This document shows positions 10,170 through 22,572 of a DNA stretch of 64,000 nt, piece by piece. A program made the translations under genes and the position numbers. This DNA comes from Jacaranda mimosifolia. Its lineage: Eukaryota; Streptophyta; Magnoliopsida; Lamiales; Bignoniaceae. The stretch lies in assembly GCA_018894105.1 (NCBI GenBank), contig CM032122.1:33511404-33575403 (forward strand), given 5' to 3'. The notes beneath the pieces are model-generated. The model did not search any database. It was not told where the DNA came from and saw nothing but the letters and a program-made list of their open reading frames with translations. How positions within the stretch are numbered: the stretch's first letter is position 1; every line of letters starts with the position of its first letter.

Positions 10170-12225
10170 AATTACAACAATACATGGGAAAGTCATTTTG
10201 GGGAGTCCAAAGTTGAGAGAGAGAGAGAGAGAGAGATGCATGATAGTAATGATAGCAATAGACTTGTCATGTTGGGGTAGTGGTGGTGAAGCCAGAGTTA
10301 ACAGCGGCCATTGGGAGCTGCCCATAGGGCAGGCGGCTCAGCCATCTCGGGCAATCGCGCTTGCATTAAAGTTTCTTAGATTCGTGGGGATCAGCCTCCT
10401 GTGGTGTTATAGCATTTGTTGAGTTCATCAGCTTTCCTTTGGGCGGGTCTTACAATCTTGTTTATGGGTGTAAGGTTGTGCATCATGAGTGCATTTGTTA
10501 GTCCTTAGTCATTAAGTAATCTACTTTATCATAGTTGGGACTAGATTCAGAATCTAAATCTAGAGAGGACTCTTTTGACTTTTGAGAAGGAGCCCGAGGA
10601 AGCTCCTGATTCATATAAGAGTCTTGTTGGTATTAGCAGTTTGACTTGTTTGCATACTCCAAGGGAGTTAGATCTTTTAAGGTATAGGGTTAATTAGTCT
10701 CCCTGAGGATTTTAGTTTATGCTTCATCTTCAAAGGACTATCTTATGTCGCCTCCTCCTAGGTATTTCACCATTTTTAGCGAGTATTTTAGTAATGGACT
10801 ATTCATTCCTGATATCCTTTATTGTTATAGATAGTTGGGAATTATGGGTTGTGCTTGAGTCATTTTGCCCAAAACTCGCTTCCATACTTCGTGGGACTCC
10901 AGCATCGTTTTAGGGGGGTTGGTCTTTACAGTCTCCTTAGATAGTTTCCATGCTCTCTTCATAGTTAGAAAGATTTCAAAAGGGCCTTCTTTTATTTCTT
11001 AGGCGGGCTATAGAATTTTTAGTGGATTGATATACTCTCGAGGGCCTTGGAATGACTGTTTTTTCTTTATGAGAGATGAATCCATTTTTACTTATAAAGT
11101 ATAAAACTTGCCCAAAAGATGGTTGTTAGTACGTGAGCCACGAGATTAACAATTTTGTTTAATTTTTTTCTTTTTTTTGCCATCTAAAAATTATCGATGA
11201 TATCTTGTCTTATCTCATATCGAAAAATCAAAAGATATAAATTTGTATGTAGGCTTCTTTTTTTTCACCCATCTTTGGAATCATCTTTTTAGAATAAAAT
11301 TTCTTGTTAATATGTGTTGGTGTGACAATGCATTAATACAACTAAGAATTAGTATCAAATTGTTAGATAACTAAATAAATAAAAGTAAACACTAAATGAA
11401 AGTTATTATCTATTTCTGACCGTTGCAAAAGTCCTCGTATTTAGCCATCACCACATCACAGTTTGGCGACACATCGATCAAGTACTCAAAGAAACAAGAG
11501 AACAAAGATTTCTGCGAGTTAATAGAAAGCTATTTAATCCAAGAGGATCCGGTTATAAACAAAGACCGAGCCATTATATATATTAAAAAGAAAGAGAAAA
11601 AGAGAAATGCTTATGTTTCCACATAACAATATTGTTTTGAGGAAATATAACCAAATATATCTCATTTTCCCTCCAAAACGCACATTCTCTAATATATACA
11701 TACATATATTTTTATATATGTATGCATTAAATTAGTCACTCAATTTCATTTTCACCCCAAAAATCTAACAAAAAAATATTGATTTGATTACTACAGTAAA
11801 AAATGTCTTCCCTAAAACATAAACAAACATACTAAAAAACAATTTTTACGTTTTTCAATAATTCATTCTCTCAAAACACATAATAAAATCTAACAAGAAA
11901 CATAACCTGAATCATTAAAATTTTTAAACCTAGCTACAACTAAATTATTAAAGGAAATAATGTCTGAACTAGCAATGCTCTCGTAATGAAAGAAATCAGA
12001 GAGCAATTTATTACATCATATTTCAAATAAGATCAAGCCATTCTTTTTTTGTACGTTCTTCACACAAAACTACAAATTAAAAAACAAAAAGCTCATGAAA
12101 AAAAGAAATTAATTGTCTGAAACTACAAACATGTATACATCCCAAATTAATCCTCATCACAACCTTAGAAAATGTATTAAAGAAATATCGCAAATTAAAT
12201 TAAATATAATTTAGCAGTTAGCTAG
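10170..12225. other. Intergenic, degraded sequence; no gene supported
   Basis: A (GA)n run lies at about 10218-10235. From about 10240 to 11000 the composition is less AT-rich and short open stretches occur on the plus strand (10165-10422, 10719-10913), possibly an old element or pseudogene, but stops interrupt every frame and I recognise no domain. 11620-11886 is a dispersed repeat, listed separately. The 3' untranslated region of the DUF3339 gene presumably ends in the right part. Confidence 0.4.
11620..11886. repeat. Dispersed repeat, copy 1 (partner at 53102-53390)
   Basis: Shares long stretches by eye with 53102-53390, including AATCTAACAAAAAAA, ATTGATTTGA, TACAGTAAAAAAT, ACATAAA(C/T)AAACATAC and AATAATTCATTCTC in the same order and orientation. 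AT-rich with no coding capacity. Probably a MITE or similar non-autonomous family; ends and target duplication not resolved. Confidence 0.6.
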
Positions 12226-12435
12226 CTAGCCAGTGTATATACGAATCCGTAGTGCCATAATGAGAATGGTGAAAGCCCCAAAGAAAAGTAAAGTGTGGAT
12301 GATTACAGCTTTGCCATTGGTGGTGAAGCTCCCGAATTCGACGTGGCGGGTATTGCCCGGAATCTGAAACAGGACGCCCGGAGATAGCAGCACGAATAGG
12401 AGCAGCCCGATTATGACTGGGGCCCAATCCAACAT
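12226..12435 (-). CDS. DUF3339 family small membrane protein
   Basis: A 69-residue protein that starts MLDWAPVIIGLLLFVLLSPG and ends IRIYTG. This is the full length and pattern of the plant DUF3339 family: a conserved DWAP start, LLSPG(L/V)LFQ(I/L)PG, a central VEFG and TNGK(A/S) segment, and a final YTG. It shows two hydrophobic segments (about 5-24 and 46-64) separated by a short polar loop, so it is probably a two-pass membrane protein. The family's biochemical role is not known to me. The start fits the family, and a TATA-like element lies about 90 bp upstream. It is a single exon. A longer frame over the same DNA (12218-12496) is a shadow. Confidence 0.88.
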   Translation of the reverse strand: MLDWAPVIIGLLLFVLLSPGVLFQIPGNTRHVEFGSFTTNGKAVIIHTLLFFGAFTILIMALRIRIYTG

Positions 12436-12521
12436 TATTGTTTGAAAATTGGGAAAACAGTGTGCTTCTAAGATGGATTATTGATTGATGGTCCAAGTCG
12501 TCTACTATTGATGATCTGTGA

Positions 12522-12532
12522 TTTTATATTTT
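12522..12532 (-). promoter_or_regulatory. Putative TATA box of the DUF3339 gene
   Basis: On the minus strand this reads AATATAAAAT, about 90 bp before the ATG, a normal spacing for a plant TATA box plus a short leader. Inferred from position only. Confidence 0.4.
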
Positions 12533-14252
12533 TATTGCGTGGTTTTTAGGCTGTTTTTTGCTTCTTTCGCAAGAAATGTAAAAGGGCTTTCGTAATTTCT
12601 TTTGTTGGAGGAAATGGATTTTGGTTGCTTTTGATCTCGGGTTTGTCAGATGCCCATATGCATATTAGTTTTTAGCTCTATGATGTAAGGTAGTTTGGAC
12701 TGGATTGGTTGTATTTTTCATTCTCTATTTTCATTATTTTCAAATGTGTTTTTATTTTGTTATAATTTTGCATGTAAAAATGAAAATGTTATTAAATTAA
12801 TATTGTATAAATTTTGAAAAGAGATGGATCAAAAATAATATTTTAATATAATAGTATTAAATATTTTAATGTAATAATATTAATTAATATTATTTAATTA
12901 ATTACAGGCCTCATTGTTTTAAGAAGATAACAAAAAGAAATCATTATTAATAAGCTAGTGGATAATGATGTGATGAAGAATTAGTATTAAATTTTATGTG
13001 GGTTCTATTATTTTGGAATGATAGAAAAAGAATTAATTAATATTTAATTAGTTAGTGAATTTTAATTATTTTTAAATTAGTAGGTATTATAGGTGGTAAA
13101 ATTATGATTTATAGGTATAAAAATAAAAATAAATGATATTTTCATTGAAAAATAGTATAAATATTTACATTTTTTATTTTAAAATAGTGTAAAATAAAAA
13201 GAATAATATTCTAGAACACAACAATCCAGCACTTTGTCTTTTAACCCGTTTTCAGATTTCAACCCCTAATGAATTTAAGGTCCACCCTCTAAAATTTTTG
13301 AGTGTTAGAACATGGGTCGACAGTCGATTGAAATTGGAGTGGATTTATCCAAGTCTTTTTTTTTTTTTTTTTTCAAATGATTAGTTAGTATGTTTTGATA
13401 ATTTAAAAAATTTAAAAAGTTCACAACTGATATTTAACACAATTGAAAAAAATCTAAAGTTTAAGAACTTAAAATTTGGTCCAAATTATACGTACATTAG
13501 GAATTAAAAATTCCCCTTCCCATCTGTAAATTAATAATTTTGATGGTAAGCAAACCTATGAAAATAATTTAAACAATTACAAGATTTGGGTAAAATTGCC
13601 CAAGTATGGTTAAAAAATTCCCTGCCTATATATAATAATATATAGCTATATGTACATGGAAATAAAAGTAAAAAGAAGTGTATTGATTAAAAAAATTAAT
13701 AAACTTGGTTCAATAAGCATATCTTAATGATTTAGAAAATAAGAAAATCCACAACTAATAATAAGCAATTAATGAAATTATTTTAAACAATTAAAAAATT
13801 TAAATTCTATGGATTTAGAATTCAATAAAAACTGCACAGTTATGACAAAATACCCCCTTTTATGCATAATAGATCTATCTTAGCGTAAAAATTTTTAAAT
13901 ATATATATATATATATATTAAAAGTCACTAACTATTAAATTGGGTTAGTTGTCATGTGTACTTTGATAATATAGAAACTAATTAATATATACACAACTGA
14001 CATTAAATAACCATTGAAATCATTCTAAATAATTAAAAAACTTGAATTTTGAAAAACTCAGAATTAAATCCAAATTATACAATTATGACTAACTTACCCA
14101 TTTCATGGTTAACTTTATCTAAATAAATTTAGAACTCTTTTAAATAAAAATGAATAGTTATATTATCCATTTATAAAAATATATTTAATCCTACTCATGG
14201 AAATTAAGTCCAATCAAACTATTAAAGTTTGAACATATATGACACTTATTTG
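12533..14252. other. Intergenic, no gene seen
   Basis: Very AT-rich, with stops in all frames, a (T)n run near 13358-13372 and a (TA)n run at 13900-13918. It holds the upstream region of the DUF3339 gene. No other bounded feature was found. Confidence 0.5.
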
Positions 14253-14714
14253 TAGGGTGTTCAGGTTTGGTTTGGTTTGATTTTGAAAAAAAATTCAATC
14301 GAATCAAATCAATCGATTTTGGTGTACAATCAATTGTTTGATTCAATATGAAAAATCGAACCAGGTTTGGTTTGGTTCAATTTTTCTTTTTCTCCTTTTC
14401 ATTGAGTTGGGTCATCGGTTGGGCTTGAGCAGAAGAGAAATATATAAAAAGTTTAGGGTATTTTTTTTATCAAAAAATATAAAAATAAGAGTATAATAAT
14501 ATTTTAGTATTATACTATCAGTTCGATTTGGATCGGTTCGGTTCAATTTTGACATTGTCTACCGAAAAACGAACTAGAAAATCAAACCAAACTGTTCGAT
14601 TTTTTAAATTTTGAACAAAAAAAAATTAATTTAATCAAGTTTTTATCAATTTTTTATTTTTTTTGGCTGGTTTAATCGATTTTGTTTGAGTTGGTTTGGT
14701 TTTGAACACCCCTA
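14253..14714. mobile_element. hAT-like MITE with perfect 8-bp target duplication
   Basis: A 462-bp element. The left end is TAGGGTGTTCAGG; the right end on the minus strand is TAGGGGTGTTCAAAACC. It is flanked on both sides by CTTATTTG (14245-14252 and 14715-14722), an exact 8-bp duplication typical of hAT transposition. The subterminal regions are rich in GGTTTGGTTTGG and GGTTCAATTTT motifs. No transposase is encoded. The intact duplication suggests a younger insertion than the nested element at 8801. Confidence 0.88.
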
Positions 14715-14722
14715 CTTATTTG

Positions 14723-15537
14723 TATAACCTCAAAGTCTTTAATTTATTATTAGTAATTTTGGCATACTCGATGCGTATGCTAAAATTTTATAGACATTCA
14801 TTTACTCTTTTAAATATTACTATAATTTTCAATATTTTCAATGCATTTATATATCATATATAAATTGGATAAGTGTATTTAAAAATAATAATAATAATTG
14901 TGCACATGCTCAAATGTTAGAAACCAAAAAATGCTCTTAGTTAATCAACATAAAACAAGGTTTACTCTTAAATACAAGATGCCAAAATTCATACGTTCTA
15001 AATTAGATCAATTTCCAAATATGCTTGAAAAATAATTTATACATTGTACAAGGGAGGAAAAGAAGCTCATTATTACGTAGGAGATTCGTCTACGGTCAAT
15101 TCCTCATTGGTCGTCTCGCTCTCGTCCCCAAAAACATGCAAACGTTGTTATATTCCACGAACAATTGTCAACTTCCTAAAATAGGAAACAGCAAAATCGT
15201 CATCCCTTCCATTTCTCAGGCGGGCATTGTCCCTTTCCCTCTCATTCTCCTCACAAAATTCAACCCAAATAGGGAAACCAATCCAGCTCCCAGAGAGAAA
15301 AAGGAAACAACATATACTATTCCTCTTTGGCTCGTACAATCGCCATTCTCCCGGTTAATATAGCTTAATTACACCAGGTAAATGCATAATGCATCCTTTG
15401 TGTTTGTAAATATATTCAATTGAAAAAAACTAGCCCCATTTTGAGTTTTTATCTTGCAATGTTATTATTATTATTTTTTTTAATATTTAATGGATGATGA
15501 ATGATTTACAGGAGGTGGGTTATTGTTAATCGAGTAG
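14723..15537 (+). promoter_or_regulatory. Upstream region and probable 5' UTR of the CBS/PB1 gene
   Basis: From about 15000 the sequence becomes less AT-rich and CT-rich, as in plant leaders. A likely untranslated exon ends at 15377 (CCAG|GTAAAT) and an acceptor TTTACAG lies at 15505-15511, giving a 134-bp 5' UTR intron (15378-15511). The open frame at 15025-15363 fits a leader and has no recognisable protein. The transcription start is unknown. Confidence 0.4.
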
Positions 15538-18500
15538 ATGACGACGAGTCAAGGGGGGTCATCGTCGAGGAGAAGCATGTCATTGACGAACTCAACGTCG
15601 ATGAGCAGGAAGAAAGCCGCCGCCGTGGCTGCTGAAAGCGGAGTCGCCGAATCCCCCTCTAAGCGCAAATCTCTAACAGCCTCCCGTTCCATGTATGGTC
15701 TATTTTCTCTAAGCATTTATCAGATATATTTCTATATATGCTTTAATCGTTGAACTGTTTTTGCATTTTATGTTACGCAATGTAGTATTTGAGATACTTA
15801 CATTCACAATACTTACATGATTTTGAATAGTATGGAATTCTTTCGTGTTCAATTTTGGTATATGTGTCTGGGGCGGTAAGGAATCTAATGCATGGCTTGC
15901 ATGTGTGTTTCCAAGTTGCATTTTGTAAATTTTTTGTTTAAATAAGCTTCATTGGGTAGTTAGGTATGTGTTTGATAAAGGAACCATATCAAATCGGAAT
16001 TAAAATATATATATATATATATATATATGAAAGCGAATAGTGAAATAATTGTTTCCATGGTTTTCACTTTTTTAATACATATTTCCTTTTAATTGCCGAC
16101 CATAGATCTCTCAAGGAATATCTGCAAATTGCAGCTTGTTGAGGAAGTTAGATATTACTGTTTAAGGACATGAATAGTATAAAATCTAACCTCCAAGAGG
16201 TGTTTAATAGCTTTGAATGAGAACTTTGTCTATCTTCCACAATTATATAATTGAAGTCAGCAAAGCATGATGTAGAAAGTGGATTTTCTTGGAAATATAA
16301 AGAATTTTATCGTACATTATTCTGTATTTTCGATCTTAATCCATGTAAAATGCTCAAAACAAAACTTTCTGCACTAGAAAAACTTTTTAAAATCTTTAGC
16401 TTTGGTTTCAGTTGGTACAAAGTTTTGGTTCCAGTGTAACGATGGAGGCTATTCCATATTGTGCATGCTCCTAGTTTGCGTGGAGGAAATGAGGAAGGGA
16501 TAAGTGAGCTTTTAAATTCTGTTTCTAGTTTTTACTGTTGTAGTTCCTTTTAACCAGCCGGCCAGATGTATGGTGGAGAATGCTAAGGATAATTGCAACT
16601 ACTGTTTGTTGAACAAGTTAGATTATTACAGTCTAAGGAGTAAGGACCAATATAAATTCAAACCTCAAAGTAGATGCGTCATACTGAGAACTCTGTCTAT
16701 CTCAGCGCAATTATAATTTGAAGTCAACAGTTAACACTATTCCAAAATCCTTGTTGTGTTTGCCTGGTTATAAAGTGCAACTGTGATCAGGTATAATAAT
16801 TTCTTCCATTGGAACTGAAACTGTTTTATTCTAGGGAGTTCATAATTGAATTACAACATGTTTCAGGCTTGTTTCTGTTGGCTATTATGTTTGAATTAGC
16901 TGTTCTAGATGATAAAAACACAAACATCAACTACATTATTTAATGCATGCCTGCACATTCCCCACTTGTACATGTAAATACATAGTGGATGCATTTTTTT
17001 GAAAAGAAAAGAATGGAAAAGGTTACAACACACGATACACATGCAGAGGTGCATGCATGTAGACTTACACCATAAACATAGACACAGCATTGCTTTATTT
17101 TGATGTATATGTATCACTTTAAGCGATTGCCAAGTTATAACATTCAATCTCTTTGGAGACCCGAAAGATATAAGAGAATGTAGGCAAACAAAGACAATTG
17201 TGGCGGTAATAATGTATTATCAATCAGTTTCTCTCACATTTGCAACAGGGGGCTAACTGGAGAACGAACAGTGAAGAGATTGCGGCTATTAAGAGCTTTG
17301 ACTATACCTGATACTACAAGTATCAAAGAAGCTTGCCGTCGGATGGCTGCGCGTAAAGTTGATGCTTTATTGCTGACTGATTCAAATGCATTATTATGCG
17401 GAATCCTGACTGATAAGGCATAACTTGTGGTCTTTTCCTTTCTTTTAAAATGATAAATTTTATGGAATATGGACTTTTTCTCAATATAGGATATAGCTAC
17501 AAGAGTTATTGCTCGTGAGGTTAATCTTGAGGAAACACCTGTATCCAAGGTAATGACAAGGAACCCAGCGTTTGTGCTTTCTGACACTCTTGCTGTTGAA
17601 GCCTTGCAGAAGATGGTTCAAGGTAAGTTTCAAATGGAACTTTTGTTAGCAACCTATAATTCTTGGTCGTGATGTTGCCTTTTTAACATGATATATGTCC
17701 ACAGGAAAGTTTAGACATTTACCTGTCGTTGAGAATGGAGAGGTGATTGCTCTACTTGACATAACGAAATGTTTGTATGATGCCATCGCTCGTATGGAGA
17801 GGGCAGCTGAGAAGGGAAAAGCCATTGCAGCTGCTGTTGAGGGTGTTGAGAAACAATGGGGATCACTAGTGTCTGGTTGGTGGATATGCTTCTTTTCAGT
17901 TGCAGTTATCAGTTTACTGGCCATTTTAAGTGATACAGCTTTTAACTGGTTGGTATGTAGGTCCGAACACATTCATTGAGACACTTCGAGAGCGGATGTT
18001 TAGACCCTCTTTGTCTACGATAATTACTGAGAATTCAAAGTAGGTAATATCTTCACTTGTACTATTACTTTGCTCTGGATATTATGACTAGTTGAAAGAT
18101 AATATGACACTAAAGTCACCTCATTATTGTTATTATCGCCGGCTAGAATTGTTACAGTTGATCCAAGTGACACTGTGCTCGTTGCTGCAAAAAAGATTCT
18201 TGAATTGCGAACAAGCTGTGCTGTTGTCACAGTAGAAAACAAACCTCGGGGAATACTAACGTGAGCTTTCTCTCATGCTGGGCACTTATATTTATATTGA
18301 CATGATAAATATACAAATTGTATGAATTTTTGACCTGTGTGCCTCCTAATTCTTAGTTCAAAAGATATCCTGATGAGAGTCATAGCTCACAATCTTCCTC
18401 CAGAATCCACTCCAGTGGAGAAGGTGCACTCTTCACCCTTCTTTCTCCCTCTCTTAGCACAATAATTGTTAATTGCAATCACATTTGCATCCATTTTCAT

Positions 18501-21145
18501 TACTGGAAGTTGCTCCATCCAATTTAAGGTTTAACTGCGGCATTTTATTAAACTATCTAGCAGTCATAGATAATCTGTGCTATTTTACTATACTTTTCTT
18601 TTATTTGCATAGATGAACTGGAGGTAATTTGACTTGTACCCTTTTTTTCCCTTCCCTCTATTAATTCTCCAGGTGATGACTCCAAATCCAGAATGTGCAA
18701 CAATTGATTCGCCTATAGTTGATGCTCTTCATATTATGCATGATGGGAAATTTTTACACCTTCCAGTTGTTGATAGAGGTACATATACCTCTGTAACTTT
18801 GATGAAAGCTTATGCAATAGTATACTGATTATTTCAGTATTCCTTTTACCTATTAAACTCATTTTACAATGATACAGATGGAATGATTGTCACTGTTGTT
18901 GATGTGCTTCACATTACTCATGCTGCTGTGGCAACTGTAAGTCATATTCAACTTTTTCTAATGACAGAAAAAAGTTAATGAATGGGGTGGCATTTCATTC
19001 TTGTGAGAATTATAAAATGCATTCTCTCTTTATTCAAGAGGAATATCGAATAAAGAAATGCTAACTGAAGCTATTGCTCTCTTTCTTGCATTATAAGTTC
19101 CTCAAACACAATTCTTTCATTTTAGCTGCTACAGAAGTGTTATGACCAAGCATTCATGAGATACAAAAATTTAACATATGTCCTTCACTTGAGCTGGACA
19201 CATTTCCACAATGCAGATGACTCTCTAAAGTAATTTTCAGAATATCAGCTCCCAAGTGTAGCTAAATTTGTGTGAAATTTGTGCCAAAGGGGAATCCTCA
19301 GTAGTCATATTTTGGTTATAAAAAAATCAACATATTAATGCTAGTGTTATGTGGATATGGACGCTGTCTTTGACATGGTATACCCAAGTCCAGGAGTCGA
19401 AGGAGTCACTAGGCATACTTGAGCCTTGATGGATGCATTTACGTATCATAATTCTTGCAATGCAGGCATTTTCTTATTTAAATCTAAACAAAAAACTTTT
19501 TCCCACTTTATCTCAAGACAGAAAAGTTTGAGCTACTTTTGGAGATTCCTGAATTATTTGTAAAATTTGTGAAGACTGCCAAGCTTCTTGGAGCAATTAA
19601 TCTCTTTTCGCCAATATTTTCTGCCAGTGAAGCAGTTCCATCTTTCTAAAGGGAAATGTCTAATATGTAATTCCTATATAACATTATTGAAATTCATATC
19701 AACTTATCTTTTTTGGATAAATTGTGTTTCTGATATTTGGCCTAGAGTGTTATTTATTTCTATACATTTGCCCGTTCTGAGATTCAAGAAAATCTACATG
19801 AAGACTTCAAGTCTTAAAACCATACTTGATCATTTTGTGGCATATTGATTTTCATCATCTGAAAGTATAAATAATATGAAGTTAGATTGTCTAAAATGTA
19901 TAATATTTACACTAACTTTGATAATTGATGTCTGCTTCACCAAGTTATGTAATTCATAATGACTGTTATCTTCTTATTGGCTTTACCTTTATAGGTTGGC
20001 AATACTGCTGGAGTTAATAGTGAAGCTGCAAACTCCATGATGCAGAACTTCTGGGATTCTGCAATGGCATTACCTCCAGATGATGAGGATGAAACACAAA
20101 GGTTGTGCTTTCACTCTCAATAACTTAAACTATTCCTGTTATCTTGCTTTTTTTCACATTTTCAGTGGTATCTCAGTGAGAATTCCTTGAAGTTGCCTTC
20201 TGAAGGAGGAGAGACAGCTCGATTTCTTCAGCAACATTCTTCCACTTTTTCTTTCAAGATTCAAGACAGGAGAGGAAGAATGCATAGGTTCATATGTGGT
20301 ATATCTCCACTGTCTTCTTTCTGAAGAGAGTTTTCTTCTCCTAATATTTTATTAAAAGCACTGCATATGAGTTGCCCCTGGAGAGGTTCTAGTCTAAATG
20401 CCGGTCATTTTGTTCTTCATTTTGAAGGAAACATTTGGTATCAATAATGTTCAATCAGTCCAAGTGGAGGAAAATATTTTCATTTTTATCATCTCCATTT
20501 TATACCACATGAATAGCTATTTCAGTGTCCTGACACTTTTTTTGCTCTTTGAGTTCAGATACACAGAGCATGACTGACCTTGTCACAGCAATCCTTCAGA
20601 GAGTAGGGGCCGAGATCGACCGTAACAACCTTCCACAAATTCTGGTAGATTTTGCCTTCAACTCTTGCCGTCTACTTTATTTTATCATTCATCCAAGTCT
20701 TATGCTTGTGGATGTCCTCCATTCTGCAGTATGAAGATGAGGATCGTGACAAGGTTGTACTTGCATCAGATAGTGATCTTCAAGCAGCTGTATACCATGC
20801 AAAGCTAGCTGGTTGGAAGGTATTAAATTGGTTTCCTTATGGCACTTTAAGTCATTTACTAAGTATTATTCTACTTAGGCTACAAATACCTTTGTCTTTT
20901 CCCTTTTGTCCTAAAACACTGAAAAAGAGACTGATAAATTTGGCATTAAACCTGAACCACAGGGATTAAGATTACATTTAGAGTATCTAGGAACACCTCC
21001 ACATCGTCGAAGGGGATCCAACTCAGGAAGATTGGAATATGCTCAAAGAGATGCAACGGCTTCGTCGTATAGTACTGTTGCAGCTGGGGCTGCACTAATT
21101 GCTGGCATAGGTGCATATGCACTGTTGAGGCGAGCCCGGAATTGA
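15538..21145 (+). CDS. CBS- and PB1-domain protein with C-terminal membrane anchor (CBSCBSPB family)
   Basis: Exons read from splice signals: 15538-15692, 17249-17417, 17490-17622, 17705-17875, 17961-18039, 18147-18260, 18357-18423, 18673-18778, 18878-18936, 19995-20101, 20177-20298, 20559-20644, 20730-20819, 20963-21145. They join in phase into 546 residues. Residues 1-51 are Ser/Ala-rich and basic. MGLTGERTVKRLRLLRALT then opens CBS1 (about 66-118). CBS2 is about 124-182 (GKFRHLPVVENGEVIALLDI), CBS3 236-290 and CBS4 297-351 (GKFLHLPVVD, HITHAAVAT). A PB1 domain covers about 411-495 with an acidic YEDEDRDKVVLASDSDLQ motif. Residues 522-541 (YSTVAAGAALIAGIGAYALL) form a tail anchor followed by RRARN. 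This order is that of the Arabidopsis CBSCBSPB proteins. CBS pairs usually bind adenosine nucleotides and PB1 mediates protein pairing; the exact role is unknown. The intron at 17418-17489 is apparently GC-AG. The 1556-bp first intron and 1058-bp ninth intron are the longest. Confidence 0.9.
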
Positions 21146-22533
21146 TTATTTGTAGCATTTTCCAGCCATAAGAACTATGCATGAATACATACAGAAAAGG
21201 TGATATTTCCATACCTGCTATGTGAAAATTTGCAGGTTCTGATTGTGATGAACAATGGATATACAGTTAGATGTATTTGTGTAGCTCTTTTGAATATTGA
21301 GTTGTGTTCAATGTATAAATTCAGATGGCTTACTAAATGTAGGTGTGTGTAAGTGAAGTGGAAGGGGATATCAATGCAATTTTACACACTTCTCCATTTC
21401 TTTTGGAGGAAAATGATCTTTGGTTCTCATGTCTGTTAACTTCTTGCTTTGATGGTGCAATGTTATTCCTTTATTGGATACTTTCCCTTGTTTTTGATAT
21501 ATTCTCTATGCTATTATATGCTATATATATATATATATAATATTGAGTATTTTATTATTTATTAATACAATAAAATCAATATAATAGTAATTTAGATTCA
21601 TGCACGTAGGAACAACGTACCACAATCTATAAAAAGAAAGTCAGTTTTGTCTTTTAAATGCAAGTTATTTCATGTGCTTTTACAAATTTCTCCTTTTGAT
21701 TTTTTACTAAAATAAACACAAAAATAAAAGATTAAGGATGACATTGAAAATAATTAAGACTATAATTGTAAAATAATGTCCAAACAACCACCCCTACAAC
21801 AAATAACCACTCATTAATTAAAAAGTTCTTATTATTTCTCTTACAACTACTCATATACCAAAAAACTCTTATTATTTTTTCTATAATTATTCATGTATTA
21901 AAAAATTCTTTTTATTTTTATCATATATTTATTTTCATTAATTTCTTGGGGTGCAATAACTTTTAAGGTACATAGCACAATAAATCTTATCATATTATCG
22001 CAATTATTTTGATATCTACTCTTTTTCTGTTAAGTTGGAATGTAACACAAGACATATGATACCATTATTCATGTCAAAAATGAAAAACATGATACTTTTA
22101 ATTACACAATGATATATATGAATGTGTAACATGATGCATCAATTTCCAACTAATTCAATTTCAACACCATAATAATGCTGCATTTTAGGAATTAATGTTG
22201 CATTATTGTTTTTTATTGCCGACATTACTGTATTGATGTTTGAAACTCGCGACATTACTATATTGATGTTTGAATCTCTGTCTCTCTCGCTGGGTGGGTG
22301 GGTGGGTGGGGTGATTGGGCGTAGTGGTGGTTGTTGTCATGGTTTTGGCTCTCTTACAGCAGTGCAGGTAGCTTTCAACGCATGGGACACTAATAATTAA
22401 GTGGAGATATGGGACTTGCTGTACAGGAAAATCTTTTTATGCCACCCATTTCTATTTCACTAGCATTTAATCTAGTTTGTAGATTAGCTACTAAATTAAT
22501 TATTTGAGTAGTAACATCCTTTTATATATTAAA

Positions 22534-22572
<39 letters not shown>

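Noticed and set aside
10165..11000. Possible degraded gene with several short open stretches
   Set aside because: Frequent stops, no recognisable domain and no consistent splice pattern. Left as intergenic.
15025..15363. 112-codon frame before the CBS/PB1 gene
   Set aside because: No family match. It fits the gene's 5' leader, with a probable UTR intron following at 15378.
17646..17979. Frames on both strands over CBS exon 4 (plus 17695-17979, minus 17646-17972)
   Set aside because: The plus frame is the real exon read on into the intron; the minus frame is its shadow.
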